NCBI GenBank assembly: GCA_963691655.1
Contig: OY829330.1
Location: 19,462,182-19,526,181 of the forward strand
Length of the DNA stretch: 64,000 nucleotides
Reading direction: 5' to 3'
Origin: Toxonevra muliebris
Taxonomy: Eukaryota > Arthropoda > Insecta > Diptera > Pallopteridae
Part shown: positions 54,561 through 64,000 of the stretch, one piece after another
Layout: each line of letters starts with the position of its first letter
How positions within the stretch are numbered: position 1 is the first letter of the stretch
The notes under the pieces: model-generated
The model's input: the letters and a program-made list of their open reading frames with translations, nothing else
Told to the model about the DNA's origin: nothing
Databases searched by the model: none
Made by a program: the position numbers and the translations under genes

Positions 54561-54671
54561 TATGTAACTCCTACAGCGAGAGGTATGCAAAATCTGTTAT
54601 ATCGTTCAATCGCTGAGGACCTAAAGGTCTATGCGTGGCTTCGGCCAGCTTAACCTAACCTACAGTTCAAA

Positions 54672-55904
54672 CTAATGACATTTCTGTAAGTAAAGAGCCA
54701 ACCTGTAAACATTTTCATACACTGTTAAAAATAATTTAAGAAATGTGTATAAATGGTTCGCCACAACACCAAAATTTTGCAATTTTTTGTACTGTTCTTC
54801 ATTTTTGACTTTAGTTATTTTCCAAATAAAATGGCAATTTGTGGTCTAAAACTACTGCAAATGGCTCATTTATTTTGGTTTTGCAATGAATAAAAAAAAA
54901 AACATTAAATAAACCCAAACAAATTTTTGTGGTGGTGTGGTGCATTCAGCAAATTTTGTCATTTTTCGGGGGGAACAAATCAGAAAGAACATGACCTATG
55001 ACAACAAAAAAATTACATGAGGTTAAAACTTGACTATTTTTCTAAATTAATAGTTAACCCTTTGTCACGCAGTGTTGCAGATCTGCAGCATACCCAATTT
55101 TTTCTTACAAAATTCTATAGGCATGTTAACTTATTTTGTTGTGTATCATAACTGATAAAGTAGAAACTGGGGCCACTATTTTATGTTATTTGAAATTATT
55201 TTTAGCGCGAAAAAATACTGTGCAGTTTATAATTTAATTAATTTAAAGAGTAATTTGTTGAATTCATTTCGTGGGGCACACTATCATTCACAAGTATTTA
55301 CATTTTCAAAATCACAAATTCACTTTAACAAATTTAACACAACCAAAATTATTGTTGACATTTTTATATTTGACAGTTGTTTTTTTTCGGCAGCTGAAAA
55401 TATGTGAAAGTAAAAATTTTATTTTCAGAGACCTTAAACTACTTTTTTCTCTCTCACATTTTCTCTCTCGTTGAAAGTTTTTCGAGTACGTGAACACTTT
55501 TCCAGTGAAAACTATACACAATTGGTAACAATTTTTTGTACGTGAACAGACCTATTTTTTAACATAGTTATCGTATAATTTTGTATGAAAAATGAGAGAA
55601 TTTATGACAAATGAGAGGATATGACACCGAATAAGACAGCTTGTGAAATGCCCAAGTACTTAACATAGTAATGGTCCTCATTTAAACTCGAAGACTGGAA
55701 AAACTCGAAAACTTTCGAGTTTTCGCAGTTTACATGAAGGCACCATTTGACCAACACGAAAACCAGAGTGCAAATCAGCGGTTTGGCAGTTGTGGTTAGA
55801 GTTCCATTGCAGTATTTTGCGAACAGGGTTGTTATTTCAACGGCAAAGAAAAAAGGTAATGGAAAAAAGTGTAAATTGTATTTAATGAAAATATATATTT
55901 ATTT
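54672..55904. other. AT-rich DNA, no gene seen
   Basis: No recognisable coding or terminal-repeat structure. Part may belong to the gypsy-type LTR interrupted by LINE D copy 1. Confidence 0.3.
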
Positions 55905-57960
55905 CATATATGGGGCAAATCGCATCAAATCACCACAGGAAAAAAAATCACTCCGATTTTGCTGGAACTTGGTATACTTGTACTAGTGAACTAAATTTTT
56001 TATGTAAAAGGAGGGTAAGTAATATCAGTGGATTGCCTAGATACAGGGGCGTAAAGCTCGGACTTTTTTTCTCTATGACAATCAAAAGTCATATGTGAGA
56101 TCAAATCAAACTATTACAAAAATTCTTTAATGTTTCTAAAAGTGTTATTATTCGAGTTATTCGATCTTTTCAATAAAAACTGTACTGTAATTTTTTTTTT
56201 ACCAAAAAACTCAAATTCAAACAAATTATCCATTTTTTCGAGATTTTTTAAAGTAAATTTTTCATATAAATATACATACAGTGCATGACACAATTGTGTA
56301 AATGCTTTATATATGTTTTGAGATCAAAGATATTTGTTAGTATGAAACCAATTTGGGAAAAAACTTTAATGTTTTCAAATCTTTATTAATTATGAGTTAT
56401 TTAGTAGAAAAAAATTAATTTCATTTAAGAAAAATTAAATTTTTAATAAGAAGCCAATTACGAAATTGTGGCGCGATGTAGCAAAATGCCATTCTATTAA
56501 AGAAAAAAGTGTGGATGAATGTTTTTATTGTTTTGTTTTACCACATCTTGTATAAGAGAACGCATGATTCCAAATACTCGTCCTGCGATATTATACGGTT
56601 AAGATCTAATGACTGTTGTGGCCATTTCAACAATATAAGTTTCTCGTTTTCTTTAAATTGCATGTGTCTTTTGATGCTACCCATGATAGTGTTGAACTAT
56701 CATTGTATCCACACTGAAAACATATTACCCCAAACTTTCAAGGTAGGACCAACTTTTTTAAGCAAAAATAGTACCGGAACAAAAATTTAAAATACCACTT
56801 TCTGAAATGGTCTCAACCAAGAAGAAGGTAGATGCATTTTGACAAGTAAGAGGAACTTTGACAATTGGGAAAACATTTATTTTGATACTATTTTTTTTTT
56901 GCAATAGCGTTGTATTTTCATAGTTAAATTTTTAAGTGAGAATTTATAAGAAAATAATTTGCATAGTATTGCAGGAACATAGGGAGAATGAGTTGTTGGT
57001 TTTTATATTATTTTTTAACTCTTACTATGTTCAAGGTATTTCTAATAAAGCAAATTAATTTTAATAACATTATTTATACTTTTTTTATTATAAATAAAAT
57101 TTATAATTTAGTACTAAGTAATAACAGTAATATTAATAATCTACTAATAACCTACTCTTTCCAATCCATTTAAAAAAATGCACCTCTAAAATGTTCCTCT
57201 TACTTGTCAAAAATTCAAAATGGCTACTTTTTGAAAAAATGCATCTACCTCTAAATACTTCTACCAAGGGTCTCAACAGTCATTAGACCCTAACCGTATC
57301 ATATCACAAGAATTTTTTCTTTAATATAATTGCATTTTACTACATCGCGCCACAATTTCGTAAATGGCTTCTTTTTAAAAATTTAATTTTTCTTAAATGA
57401 AATTGAAATTAATTTTTTTCTACTAAATAACTACATAATTAATAAAGATTTGAAAACATAAAAGTTTTTCCCAAATTGGTTTCATACTAACAAATATCTT
57501 TGATCTCAAAACATATATAAAGCGTTTACACAGTTGTGTCACGCACTGTATATTTATATGAAAAATTTACTTTAAAAAATAAATGACAACTAAGACTCTT
57601 AAAATACCCAATAAGTCGTGGATAATAATAACAAAATTGTCAGATTGCGAGAAAAAATGGAAAATGTGTTTGAATTCGAATTTTTTGGTAAAAAAAACTT
57701 ACAGTACTTAAAATATTTTCATTGAAAAGATCGGACAAAACCCTATTAGAAACATTAAAGAATTTTTGTAATAGTTTGATTTGATCTCGCATATAAATTT
57801 TTGAAAATTGTCATAGAGAAAAAAAGTCCGAACTTTACGCCCTGTATCTTGGCAATCCGCTGATATTACTTACCCTCCTTTCGCATAAAAAATGTAATTC
57901 ATTAGTACAACAAGTATACCAAGTTTCAACAAAATCGGACTGGTTTTTGATGTTTAAACA
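55905..57960. repeat. Large palindrome (foldback), about 2 kb, with MITE insertion
   Basis: 55930-56640 pairs in reverse with 57275-57955. Matching blocks include GGAGGGTAAGTAATATCAGT, GAAATTGTGGCGCGATGTAG and ACGGTTAxGxTCTAATGACT. The right arm is interrupted at 56818-57269 by a hAT-type MITE. The loop has a small hairpin near 56690. No coding sequence is evident. Confidence 0.8.
56818..57269. mobile_element. hAT-type MITE, 452 bp, 8-bp TSD
   Basis: Both ends carry GGTAGATGCATTTT and GACAAGTAAGAGGAAC in inverted orientation; the right terminus is CCTTGGTAGAAG, the left has lost a few bases. GTCTCAAC flanks it (56810-56817 and 57270-57277). The opposite arm of the palindrome shows the uninterrupted site. 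A partial copy is at 40097-40265. Confidence 0.8.
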
Positions 57961-58324
57961 TTTTAGCTCACGGTATAGGCAAATTTCAAATGTGTAAAAT
58001 GTAAGAATAACTGTAACATAAGATAACTGTGACGTCCAGTTCCCCTCTCGCTCACACTACTTTGCGGCATGAATGTGCTACTCTAAAAAACAAAGAGAAG
58101 AAGGGAGGGAGAAATTAAAATACAAGGTTTGTTTGTACATGTTTCGATCAACCCAGCGGTTTTTCAGACAAGTGCTTAAAAAGTGCTTGCAAGTGCACCA
58201 TTTGATACCAGAAACAACAAACTTAGTTTTCTATTGAGTAATAAAAACGAGTATCGTTCAGCGAGACGCTACGAAATATTGACTGAGCGAGAAACGAAGC
58301 GAGTTAGTTTTCACGCAACAGCGA
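57961..58324. other. No gene seen
   Basis: Mixed-composition DNA between the palindrome and the LINE D tail; nothing recognised. Confidence 0.3.
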
Positions 58325-58424
58325 AGTAGGTTAGGTAGTACTGGCTGGCCGAAGCCACGCATAGACCTTTAGGTCCTTAGCGATACCAGATAGGAGTCAA
58401 AGGAATTATTTATCGCGTGTATAT

Positions 58425-59215
58425 TTAGCGAGTGTAAACGTCATTTAAGATACGGGTGTGGTTAGTAAACTTTAAAAGACAGTTCACCCCCAGTTTAGCG
58501 ACTTCGTTCAGACCCTCAAACTGTTGAGCTCCTAAGTAAGTTAATCGAGTTCTAGTGAGCGCGGGACAAGAGCATAGAACGTGCTCAAGAGTTTCCCTCA
58601 CATCTTGCTCCATACATTTCCTGCAACTATCATTGTCAGTTAGCTTTAGTTTTAGCGCGTGAGTTGCCACCAAACAATGTCCAGTTAGTACGCCAATTAC
58701 TGTTCTGCAGTTCTTACGATTGAACGATATAACAGATTTTGCATACCTCTCACTGTAGGGGTCACACATGATTTTAGCGATTTTGCATGTGGGTATATTT
58801 CTCCACCTAGCCATCGCTTTCTTCCACATGCATGCTTCTAGGTTACAATTAGCTACTTGCAGAGGCATCAGTACTTCGCTGATTTGACCCTCCGGCAGCT
58901 TAGTTCCTGCTTTCGCGATTTTGTCGACAATCTCATTTCCATCTATGCCTTTGTGACTAGGTACCCAATAGATACACAGTCTACGCTTAGTAGTCAGTTC
59001 CTCCATTACTGCCCTGCACTGAAAAACATTTTTGGATGATGTCCAGTGTGGTGTCAACGCTTTTATAGCTGATTGACTATCTATATATATGTTTACTGTT
59101 AAGTTGATCGTGGTAATACTGTTTGCAAGCTCAGCAGCCTTCCTAGCGGCAAATATTTCTGCTTGGAATATGCTGCAGTAGTCAGGAAGCCTGAAGGGCT
59201 TTCTGATGTTTAGCT
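58425..59215 (-). pseudogene. LINE D RNase H and C-terminal region, copy 2
   Basis: 58425-59057 encodes CIYWVPSHKGIDGNEIVDKI (final RNase H block), GHCLVATHALKLKL and LEHVLCSCPALTRTRLTYLG (CxCP block), open to the stop. Upstream, DYCSIFQAEIFAARKAAELA and IYIDSQSAIKALT lie at 59060-59195. The first Asp block is next to a run of 14 C (59230-59243) that breaks the frame. Confidence 0.8.
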
Positions 59216-60900
59216 CACCACAGTAAACACCCCCCCCCCCCCCTCAACCATTTTTGAGCCATCCGTGAAAATATTGAAGGATTTGCTTTATAGTTCCATA
59301 CCCTTACGCCAGCCTTCCTCTTTCCAGAGCTCAATTTCGGTATCACGTAATCTGAATCAGATGTGTTCCGACTAATTGAGCTATGTCCGAAGGATCTATA
59401 GCATAGTTGTCCAGTAACCCGTAGTCTTTCTGCCGATTTTGCTGCCCGATTTTCTACGAAGAGATCAATTTGAGGCAGGTTGAGAATGGCTTCAGGAGCT
59501 GCCGTTGGAGTTGTTCTCATAGCTCCCGTGACACATAGCGCGAACAGCCGCTGAACCTTTTCCAAAGGCTTGATATACGTTTTCTTTTTAGTTATAGTCC
59601 ACCATACCAAAACACCGTAGAGCAGTATAGGTCTAACTTTGGCTGTATAGCACCAATGCATAAGAGAGGGTGATAGACCCCATGTGCTTCCAAGCATCTT
59701 TTTGCATGCGTACAGAGCATTGGTTGCCTACTTCACTCTCTTCATATGTGAGCTGAGAGTATTCAGGCATCTTCCCGTTATTATTAAAGCAATGTCGTCC
59801 GCATATGCTACTAATTTTGGGGCTTTGCCATCGAAGTGAGTTAGAATTTTGTTGACAACTAACAACCAAAGAAGCGGGGGAACCTGAGGGGTTCCTCTGC
59901 ACGCCACCTTGGTTACTGTAGCCTCATTCCATTCCGCTCTTATCTGCCTACAGCTTAGAAGATTTCTTATCCACAGATATATGGCGGTATTAATTTCTAG
60001 AGCATTGAGACTATCTAATATAGCTTCCGTCGACACATTATTAAAGGCACCAGCAATATCTAGAAATACCCCTAGGGCATATTCTTTATATTCTAGTGCT
60101 TTCTCTATGTTCAATACTAATGTATGGAGTGCAGTTTCGGTGGACTTGCCTTTCGTATATGCGTGTTGTGCTTTTGACAGATAATCGGAATTAATTGTGT
60201 CCCCTATATAAGCTGTCAATATTTTCTCGAAAGTTTTAAGGAGAAAGGAAGTGAGACTAATCGGTCTATAGTCCTTCGAGTAGAGATGGCTGCCTTTACC
60301 TGCCTTGGGTATAAACACAACTCTCCAGGCTTCAGTAACGTAATTAAATCTTAAAATTTTTTGTAGATATGTCTTAGCCATGGAGTTACAAGGTTCAGAG
60401 CCTTCTGTAACATGGCAGGAAATATTCCATCGAGTCCAGGTGATTTAAATAGTTCCAAAGAGCTTATTGCCCATTCCAACCTGCTTTTAGTAATTATGTT
60501 TGACGGTACAGATCCTACACCACTCCTGGCTGGTTCGTCGCCAATCGCGACTCTACACCCCGGGAAGTGTACATTAGTTAGATCTTCAAGCGATTGGGTA
60601 CAAGTTTTCGTCCATTCACCGTGTTCTTTCTTGACAAGGTTGGGCATTGTTGGGTGCTTTGATAGCAGTTTCCTTAGCCTCCTTAAATTCCTTCCAAGAG
60701 TCTCTTTTGGCGATGCGAACTTCTTTCTTATATTGCTTCAGCACATCCTTGTACTCCCTCCAGCATTCCTCACTATCTGCTGACTTTGCCAGCTTGAAGT
60801 TTTCGAGAAGAGAGCGCCTTTGTGAACCCAACTCCTTGCTCCACCAAGGGGGTTTGGATTTACGCTTGGTGCGCACAGGAGGAATAGAGATGTGATAAGC
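59200..60900 (-). pseudogene. LINE D linker and reverse transcriptase, copy 2
   Basis: 60876-60616 is the basic linker; 60647-60351 the region up to SPGLDGIFPAMLQ; 60381-59728 has VVFIPKAGKGSHLYSKDYRP, FLDIAGAFNNVSTEAI (first Asp), CRGTPQVPPLLWLLVVN (normally PQGGVLSPLLW, so a few residues are changed) and VAYADDIALIITG (YADD). The thumb between LSSHM and the YACKK block is deleted (near 59740), and 59697-59215 is the connection. Frameshifts separate these parts. Confidence 0.8.
59230..59243. repeat. Poly-C tract, 14 bases
   Basis: It replaces the G-rich GAGGGGGTGGGTG found at the matching place in LINE D copy 1 (54105-54118). Confidence 0.9.
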
Positions 60901-60999
60901 CTTGAGCTTTGGTTAGTGTTCCGAGTTGTGCCTCGGGATCCACATGTCAAGTAATTTTTCTCAGTCCGTTTAATTTCCTATTCAAAGTTTTTCCGTAAA

Positions 61000-61564
61000 G
61001 GTCCCAGTTCGTACATTTTGAATTCCTTAGAACTTTGCTCATTTGAGTAGGATAGTAATTAATTTTAAATCTTAAATACCTGTGATCCGGAAACGATGGT
61101 GTTTCAAGCACCATCCATTCTTTGACCATAGTATTATTACTTGTAGAGAGCGTTTTATCGAGAACATTTTCAGAGGTGGGTCCAATATACGTTGGTTCCT
61201 CACCCCGATATCAAGATTACTTTGTAATATATATGTTAAGAGTGACTCACCTCTTTCGTTGGTATCGGAGCATCTCATCGTTGCCGCCCTCCAATGCCAC
61301 CACCGTCAGATCATCTGTGGAGAGAGAGGTTAGAATATACGAGTTGAAACTTTTTCTTACCAGTATAACTGCTTTTACCTTGTTCGTGACGTTAGGAGTA
61401 TATGTGTAGAAGTTTTGTGACTTTAGTCCAGACACCACGTTACCCGAAGCTATCTATGGTTCCTGGACTAAAACCACGTCGTAGCCGCCCTCCTCTAGGT
61501 TGAGAAGAAGCTCTGCTGAGGCGATTTTACTGCGATGCAGGTTTATTTGGAGGACCTTCAGCAT
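61000..61564 (-). pseudogene. LINE D ORF2 endonuclease, with deletion and stop
   Basis: It starts at ATG 61564-61562 (MLKVLQINLHRSKIASAELL, catalytic Asn) overlapping ORF1 by 38 bases. YDVVLVQEP (Glu) is followed at once by a stop. After DDLTVVALEGG the frame joins directly to CSDTNERGESLLTYILQSNL, so the core block with ADANAHH and WGS is deleted (roughly 60 residues). KEWMVLETPSFPDHRYLRFK gives the final Asp-His. The endonuclease is inactive. Confidence 0.75.
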
Positions 61565-62159
61565 GAGCTTCCAGTGCCACCCCGAGGTTGGATTCTACCT
61601 CCATCTCACTCGTATCCTCACCATCGCGCATCTTAAGAGAGGAGCTGAGGATTTCCTTAATACCGAAGTCTTCCTCAACCTCCCCCGTAGCAAGCGTGTT
61701 CTCGTTCTTGTCGTTTGGGTGTCGTTTTTTGAGACGATGGTACACACTTCCAACGCCCCACGACATCTTCCCAAACCTTGCGTATAATAGATCCTCGGCC
61801 TCCTTGTTGATCTGGAGGATGTAGTTCTGTCCCAAACCCTCTTTGTTAAGCTTGGCGACATGTAACACCCTCCAATCCCCGGTTGGCACATCAGGGTTTT
61901 GTCGTTGCAGTAGTCGTAGACCGTCCTCTGGCTTCACTACTCGAGGTATCAACGCCTTCGCCTTAGGTAGCGATGGAATGTCGTTCCGGTCTACAACTTC
62001 CAATGATGCGCCATCCCACAAGCCTTGGAGTGTTCCAACAACTCCCTTCAGCCATGCAAGCGATGGATCATCATTGCACTTTAGTATCTTTACTCCGTTA
62101 AACCACTCTGATCCATCGAAAGACGGCATAGGTGCGTTTAACTCGGCGGTCATTTTCAC
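61527..62159 (-). CDS. LINE D ORF1 (210 aa, DUF4780-like)
   Basis: The frame is intact from MKMTAELNAPMPSFDGSEWF to the stop. It contains SLAWLKGVVGTLQGLW, LEVVDRNDIPSLPKAKALIP, GLRLLQRQNPDVPTGDWRVL and ILQINKEAEDLLYARFGKMS, the pattern I associate with DUF4780-type ORF1 domains of fly LINEs, thought to bind RNA. The tail is acidic and Ser-rich. The N-terminal part usual for ORF1 (zinc knuckles or Lys/Pro-rich) is short or absent. ORF2 begins 38 bases before its stop. Confidence 0.7.
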   Translation of the reverse strand: MKMTAELNAPMPSFDGSEWFNGVKILKCNDDPSLAWLKGVVGTLQGLWDGASLEVVDRNDIPSLPKAKALIPRVVKPEDGLRLLQRQNPDVPTGDWRVLHVAKLNKEGLGQNYILQINKEAEDLLYARFGKMSWGVGSVYHRLKKRHPNDKNENTLATGEVEEDFGIKEILSSSLKMRDGEDTSEMEVESNLGVALEAHAEGPPNKPASQ

Positions 62160-62165
62160 GATTTC

Positions 62166-64000
62166 CGATTTACCTTTTTACTGAGATCCTTTGTTTCAAA
62201 GCATGAATGATGAAAATATAAATTGCAACAAATTTTTGTGTATTTTTTTTTGGAAAATACGAGAATTGCTATGAACTTAAAAAAGTAGTTGAGTTTCTTT
62301 TATGCCTTCCTGCGCACAATGCAAATATTGAATGCTTTAAAGCTCAGTGGACGTCTGAAAGAAATAGGTTAGATTCACAGACAATATTCGATATCATTTG
62401 AAAATATGACCTTCCATAACTATTTGCTTCAATGCAGTGGACAAGTTTTGAAAGATATTGCAAGTGTAGACAAGTACTACATAGAAACATAGCGCTATAG
62501 CGCTGTTTTGAAACCATTTTCTCACCGAACTAGAATTAAAACTGTACTCTTACTAAACCTACCCTGTGGAGTTTCGGTAACCTAGTAGATTCTTTGGACT
62601 GACTGCCGAGCAATCAGATAAGCTGTCTAGGAAACATATATGTGCGTACACATTTTTTAATTTATGTATATGTGAATGTCTTTATTGTATAAAAGTTTTT
62701 AATAAAATTAATTTAAAATTCTTGTCAATGCACTAATTTATTTGTATTTATTTTATGTGGATAAATGTACAGTAGTCGATAAGGCCCCAGTAACTGGAGC
62801 TTTTTTTTTTTTTTGCTCAAGAAATCTCTTTATGAAAAAACAAATATCAAAAGAGAACCAAACTACTCGTTGGTGTTTGTTTTGTTAGAGAATTCTGAGA
62901 AATGACGTTACTCATCGACTAATCGTCTTCTCTCTCTCTCTCGTTTGTTATTTACTCCCGCTTAAGCCATGATTTTTAGAACGATGAGTGCAATGCTTTG
63001 TTCAATGAGCGAATTTTAAAACACTTCCGACGCTAATATTTTGGAATTGGCTTAACCGATTTTAAATCTGACACTTTTTGGCTAACCTACTCGTCAAGCT
63101 CTTTAAATTGATATATGATATCATAGCACTTCTGGATCTTATGGAATAAAATGGTAGTTACACTAATAGAAGATTATTAAATTAACAAAATTATGAGTAT
63201 AAATATGCATTATTATTGTAAATTAACAAACACTCTTTTGTATAAAATTTTGTGAAATATTTATATTTTTTTGAGAAATCTATATTATTTTATGCGTCCT
63301 CGATTTTAGTCAAAATGTCCTAGTTTTTTCAGCTCGCTGTCCTCGATTTCAATATTTTGGCATAACAACCCTATTGTACGTCAATGATGTGTTTTAGAAA
63401 GTTGTCTAACTTAATTAAAAGAATAAAAAAAAGAATATCATGAACATTTAATCTGATTTTATGACCTTCTTGCCCGAAAAAACCTTAAAAATTATAATTT
63501 AAATAAAAAATTTGTTTGAAGTGAAACTTCTTTTCTCTTGTCCTAGAGTAAAACCAATCGGATGTGACGTCGCTCGTAAGTTTGCAATGCGACATAATTT
63601 TGTCGAGCAATGTGCATGAGGGGCTAAATATCAATACTCCGTAACTGAATTCACGAGCAAACTATATAATAAACAATTCATAAATAGTTTTAATTCAATA
63701 TAACATTTTAATTGCACACACACTCACACACGCCTATGGCAGAAAGAACAATGTGTAGCGTCGCCATCTTAAAGTTTATGACAGTTATACATTTCACATA
63801 CAGATGGCGTAAATGTCCAAAGAATTACATGAAGATGTCGCACACAAAAATAGTTCGCTACAATTGTCATCGACATTACTGGTACAGAGTTGCAATTTTT
63901 GTTCCAGCATTAATCCAAAAAAAAAAAATTGGTTGTGTATTAACGAACACAAGACAAAAGTGAAACTTCTGGTATACTAAACGAAACACAAGCAAATGAA
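62166..64000. other. AT-rich DNA, no gene seen
   Basis: It contains a short (CT)n run (62928-62941), the second copy of the dispersed repeat at 62952-63042, and CA-rich sequence at 63715-63731. The 83-codon frame at 63712-63963 has no family match. Confidence 0.35.
62952..63042 (+). repeat. Dispersed repeat shared with 39865-39955
   Basis: ACTCCCGCTTAAGCCATGAT, GAGTGCAATGCTTTGTTCAA and CTTCCGACGCTAATATTTTG align with the copy at 39865. Confidence 0.6.

Larger units (their letters stand above)
52756..54660 (+). mobile_element. LOA-like LINE family D, copy 1, 5'-truncated, 11-bp TSD
   Basis: The copy starts inside the linker just before RT and ends TTAACCTAACC. TACAGTTCAAA occurs immediately before (52745-52755) and after (54661-54671). 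It is highly similar to copy 2 on the opposite strand (58325-60650). About 430 bases of RT are deleted at 53168. The C-terminal region after RNase H is largely missing (54500-54600). Confidence 0.85.
58325..62165 (-). mobile_element. LOA-like LINE family D, copy 2, with ORF1 and ORF2
   Basis: Minus-strand order: ORF1 (62159-61527), ORF2 endonuclease (61564-61000, with deletion), linker, RT (60.65-59.2 kb), RNase H and C-terminal region (59.2-58.42 kb), and a tail ending CTAACCTAC. It retains both ORFs but is only about 3.85 kb owing to internal deletions. No target duplication was found, so its 5' limit is uncertain. Orientation is opposite to copy 1. Confidence 0.85.

Noticed and set aside
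1..64000. CRISPR array, bacterial operons or prophage
   Set aside because: Introns, SINE, LINEs and composition show nuclear insect DNA; no array of identical repeats with unique spacers exists.

Overview
The window is AT-rich, intron-rich nuclear DNA from an insect, almost certainly a higher fly (Diptera, Cyclorrhapha); a tephritid fruit fly is my best guess. Grounds for this: two exons of an insect kainate-type ionotropic glutamate receptor, LOA-like LINEs and a tRNA-derived SINE ending in CTAACCTAACC, a mariner relic, BEL/Pao and Penelope relics, and several hAT-type foldback elements. The species call is inference; the fly-like content is seen directly.

Layout. 0.6-5 kb: a Jockey-type endonuclease relic split by a hAT-type element with a perfect 8-bp target duplication, then a degraded LOA-like LINE (family A, +). 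5.1-7.8 kb: a three-level nest, with a hAT-type element split by a TIR element that is itself split by a small TIR element. 8-12.7 kb: mostly AT-rich DNA, a microsatellite, and a 1.25-kb foldback element whose arms are built from GGAGTCA motifs. 12.75-13.8 kb: a possible unidentified exon pair interrupted by an internally deleted mariner. 14.2-19.4 kb: near-full-length LOA-like LINE (family B, -) containing a tandem duplication of its endonuclease part. 19.7-21.5 kb: a third LINE family (C, -), cut at both ends. 21.5-29.3 kb: foldbacks, dispersed repeats, a 3-kb palindrome, and a Helitron relic split by a 1-kb foldback. 29.5-31 kb: a TTAA-flanked element and the only recognisable host gene, the receptor. 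31.9-38.4 kb: Tc1 relic, SINE, BEL/Pao element and Penelope relic. 38.7-46.7 kb: an intact-ended hAT-type element, an inverted pair of copies of a widespread uncharacterised ORF, and a large palindrome containing a 200-N gap with duplicated flanks. 47-52.6 kb: satellite, a CR1/Jockey-like LINE relic, and a Ty3/gypsy gag relic split by a 2-kb copy of the same foldback that sits in the Helitron. 52.7-62.2 kb: two copies of LINE family D in opposite orientation, separated by a 2-kb palindrome with a hAT-type MITE in it. 62.2-64 kb: no gene seen.

How it fits together. The receptor exons carry signal peptide and N-terminal ligand-binding-fold sequence, and the next exon is not found in the following 33 kb, so everything downstream probably lies in one very long, transposon-filled intron. 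The rest is a record of nested insertion: seven insertions keep matching target duplications (hAT-type at 1.0, 27.8, 38.8, 50.2 and 56.8 kb; LINE D at 52.8 kb; SINE at 33.5 kb). A shorter 9-bp repeat flanks LINE B. I saw no CRISPR array, rRNA gene, functional tRNA gene or complete non-mobile protein gene.
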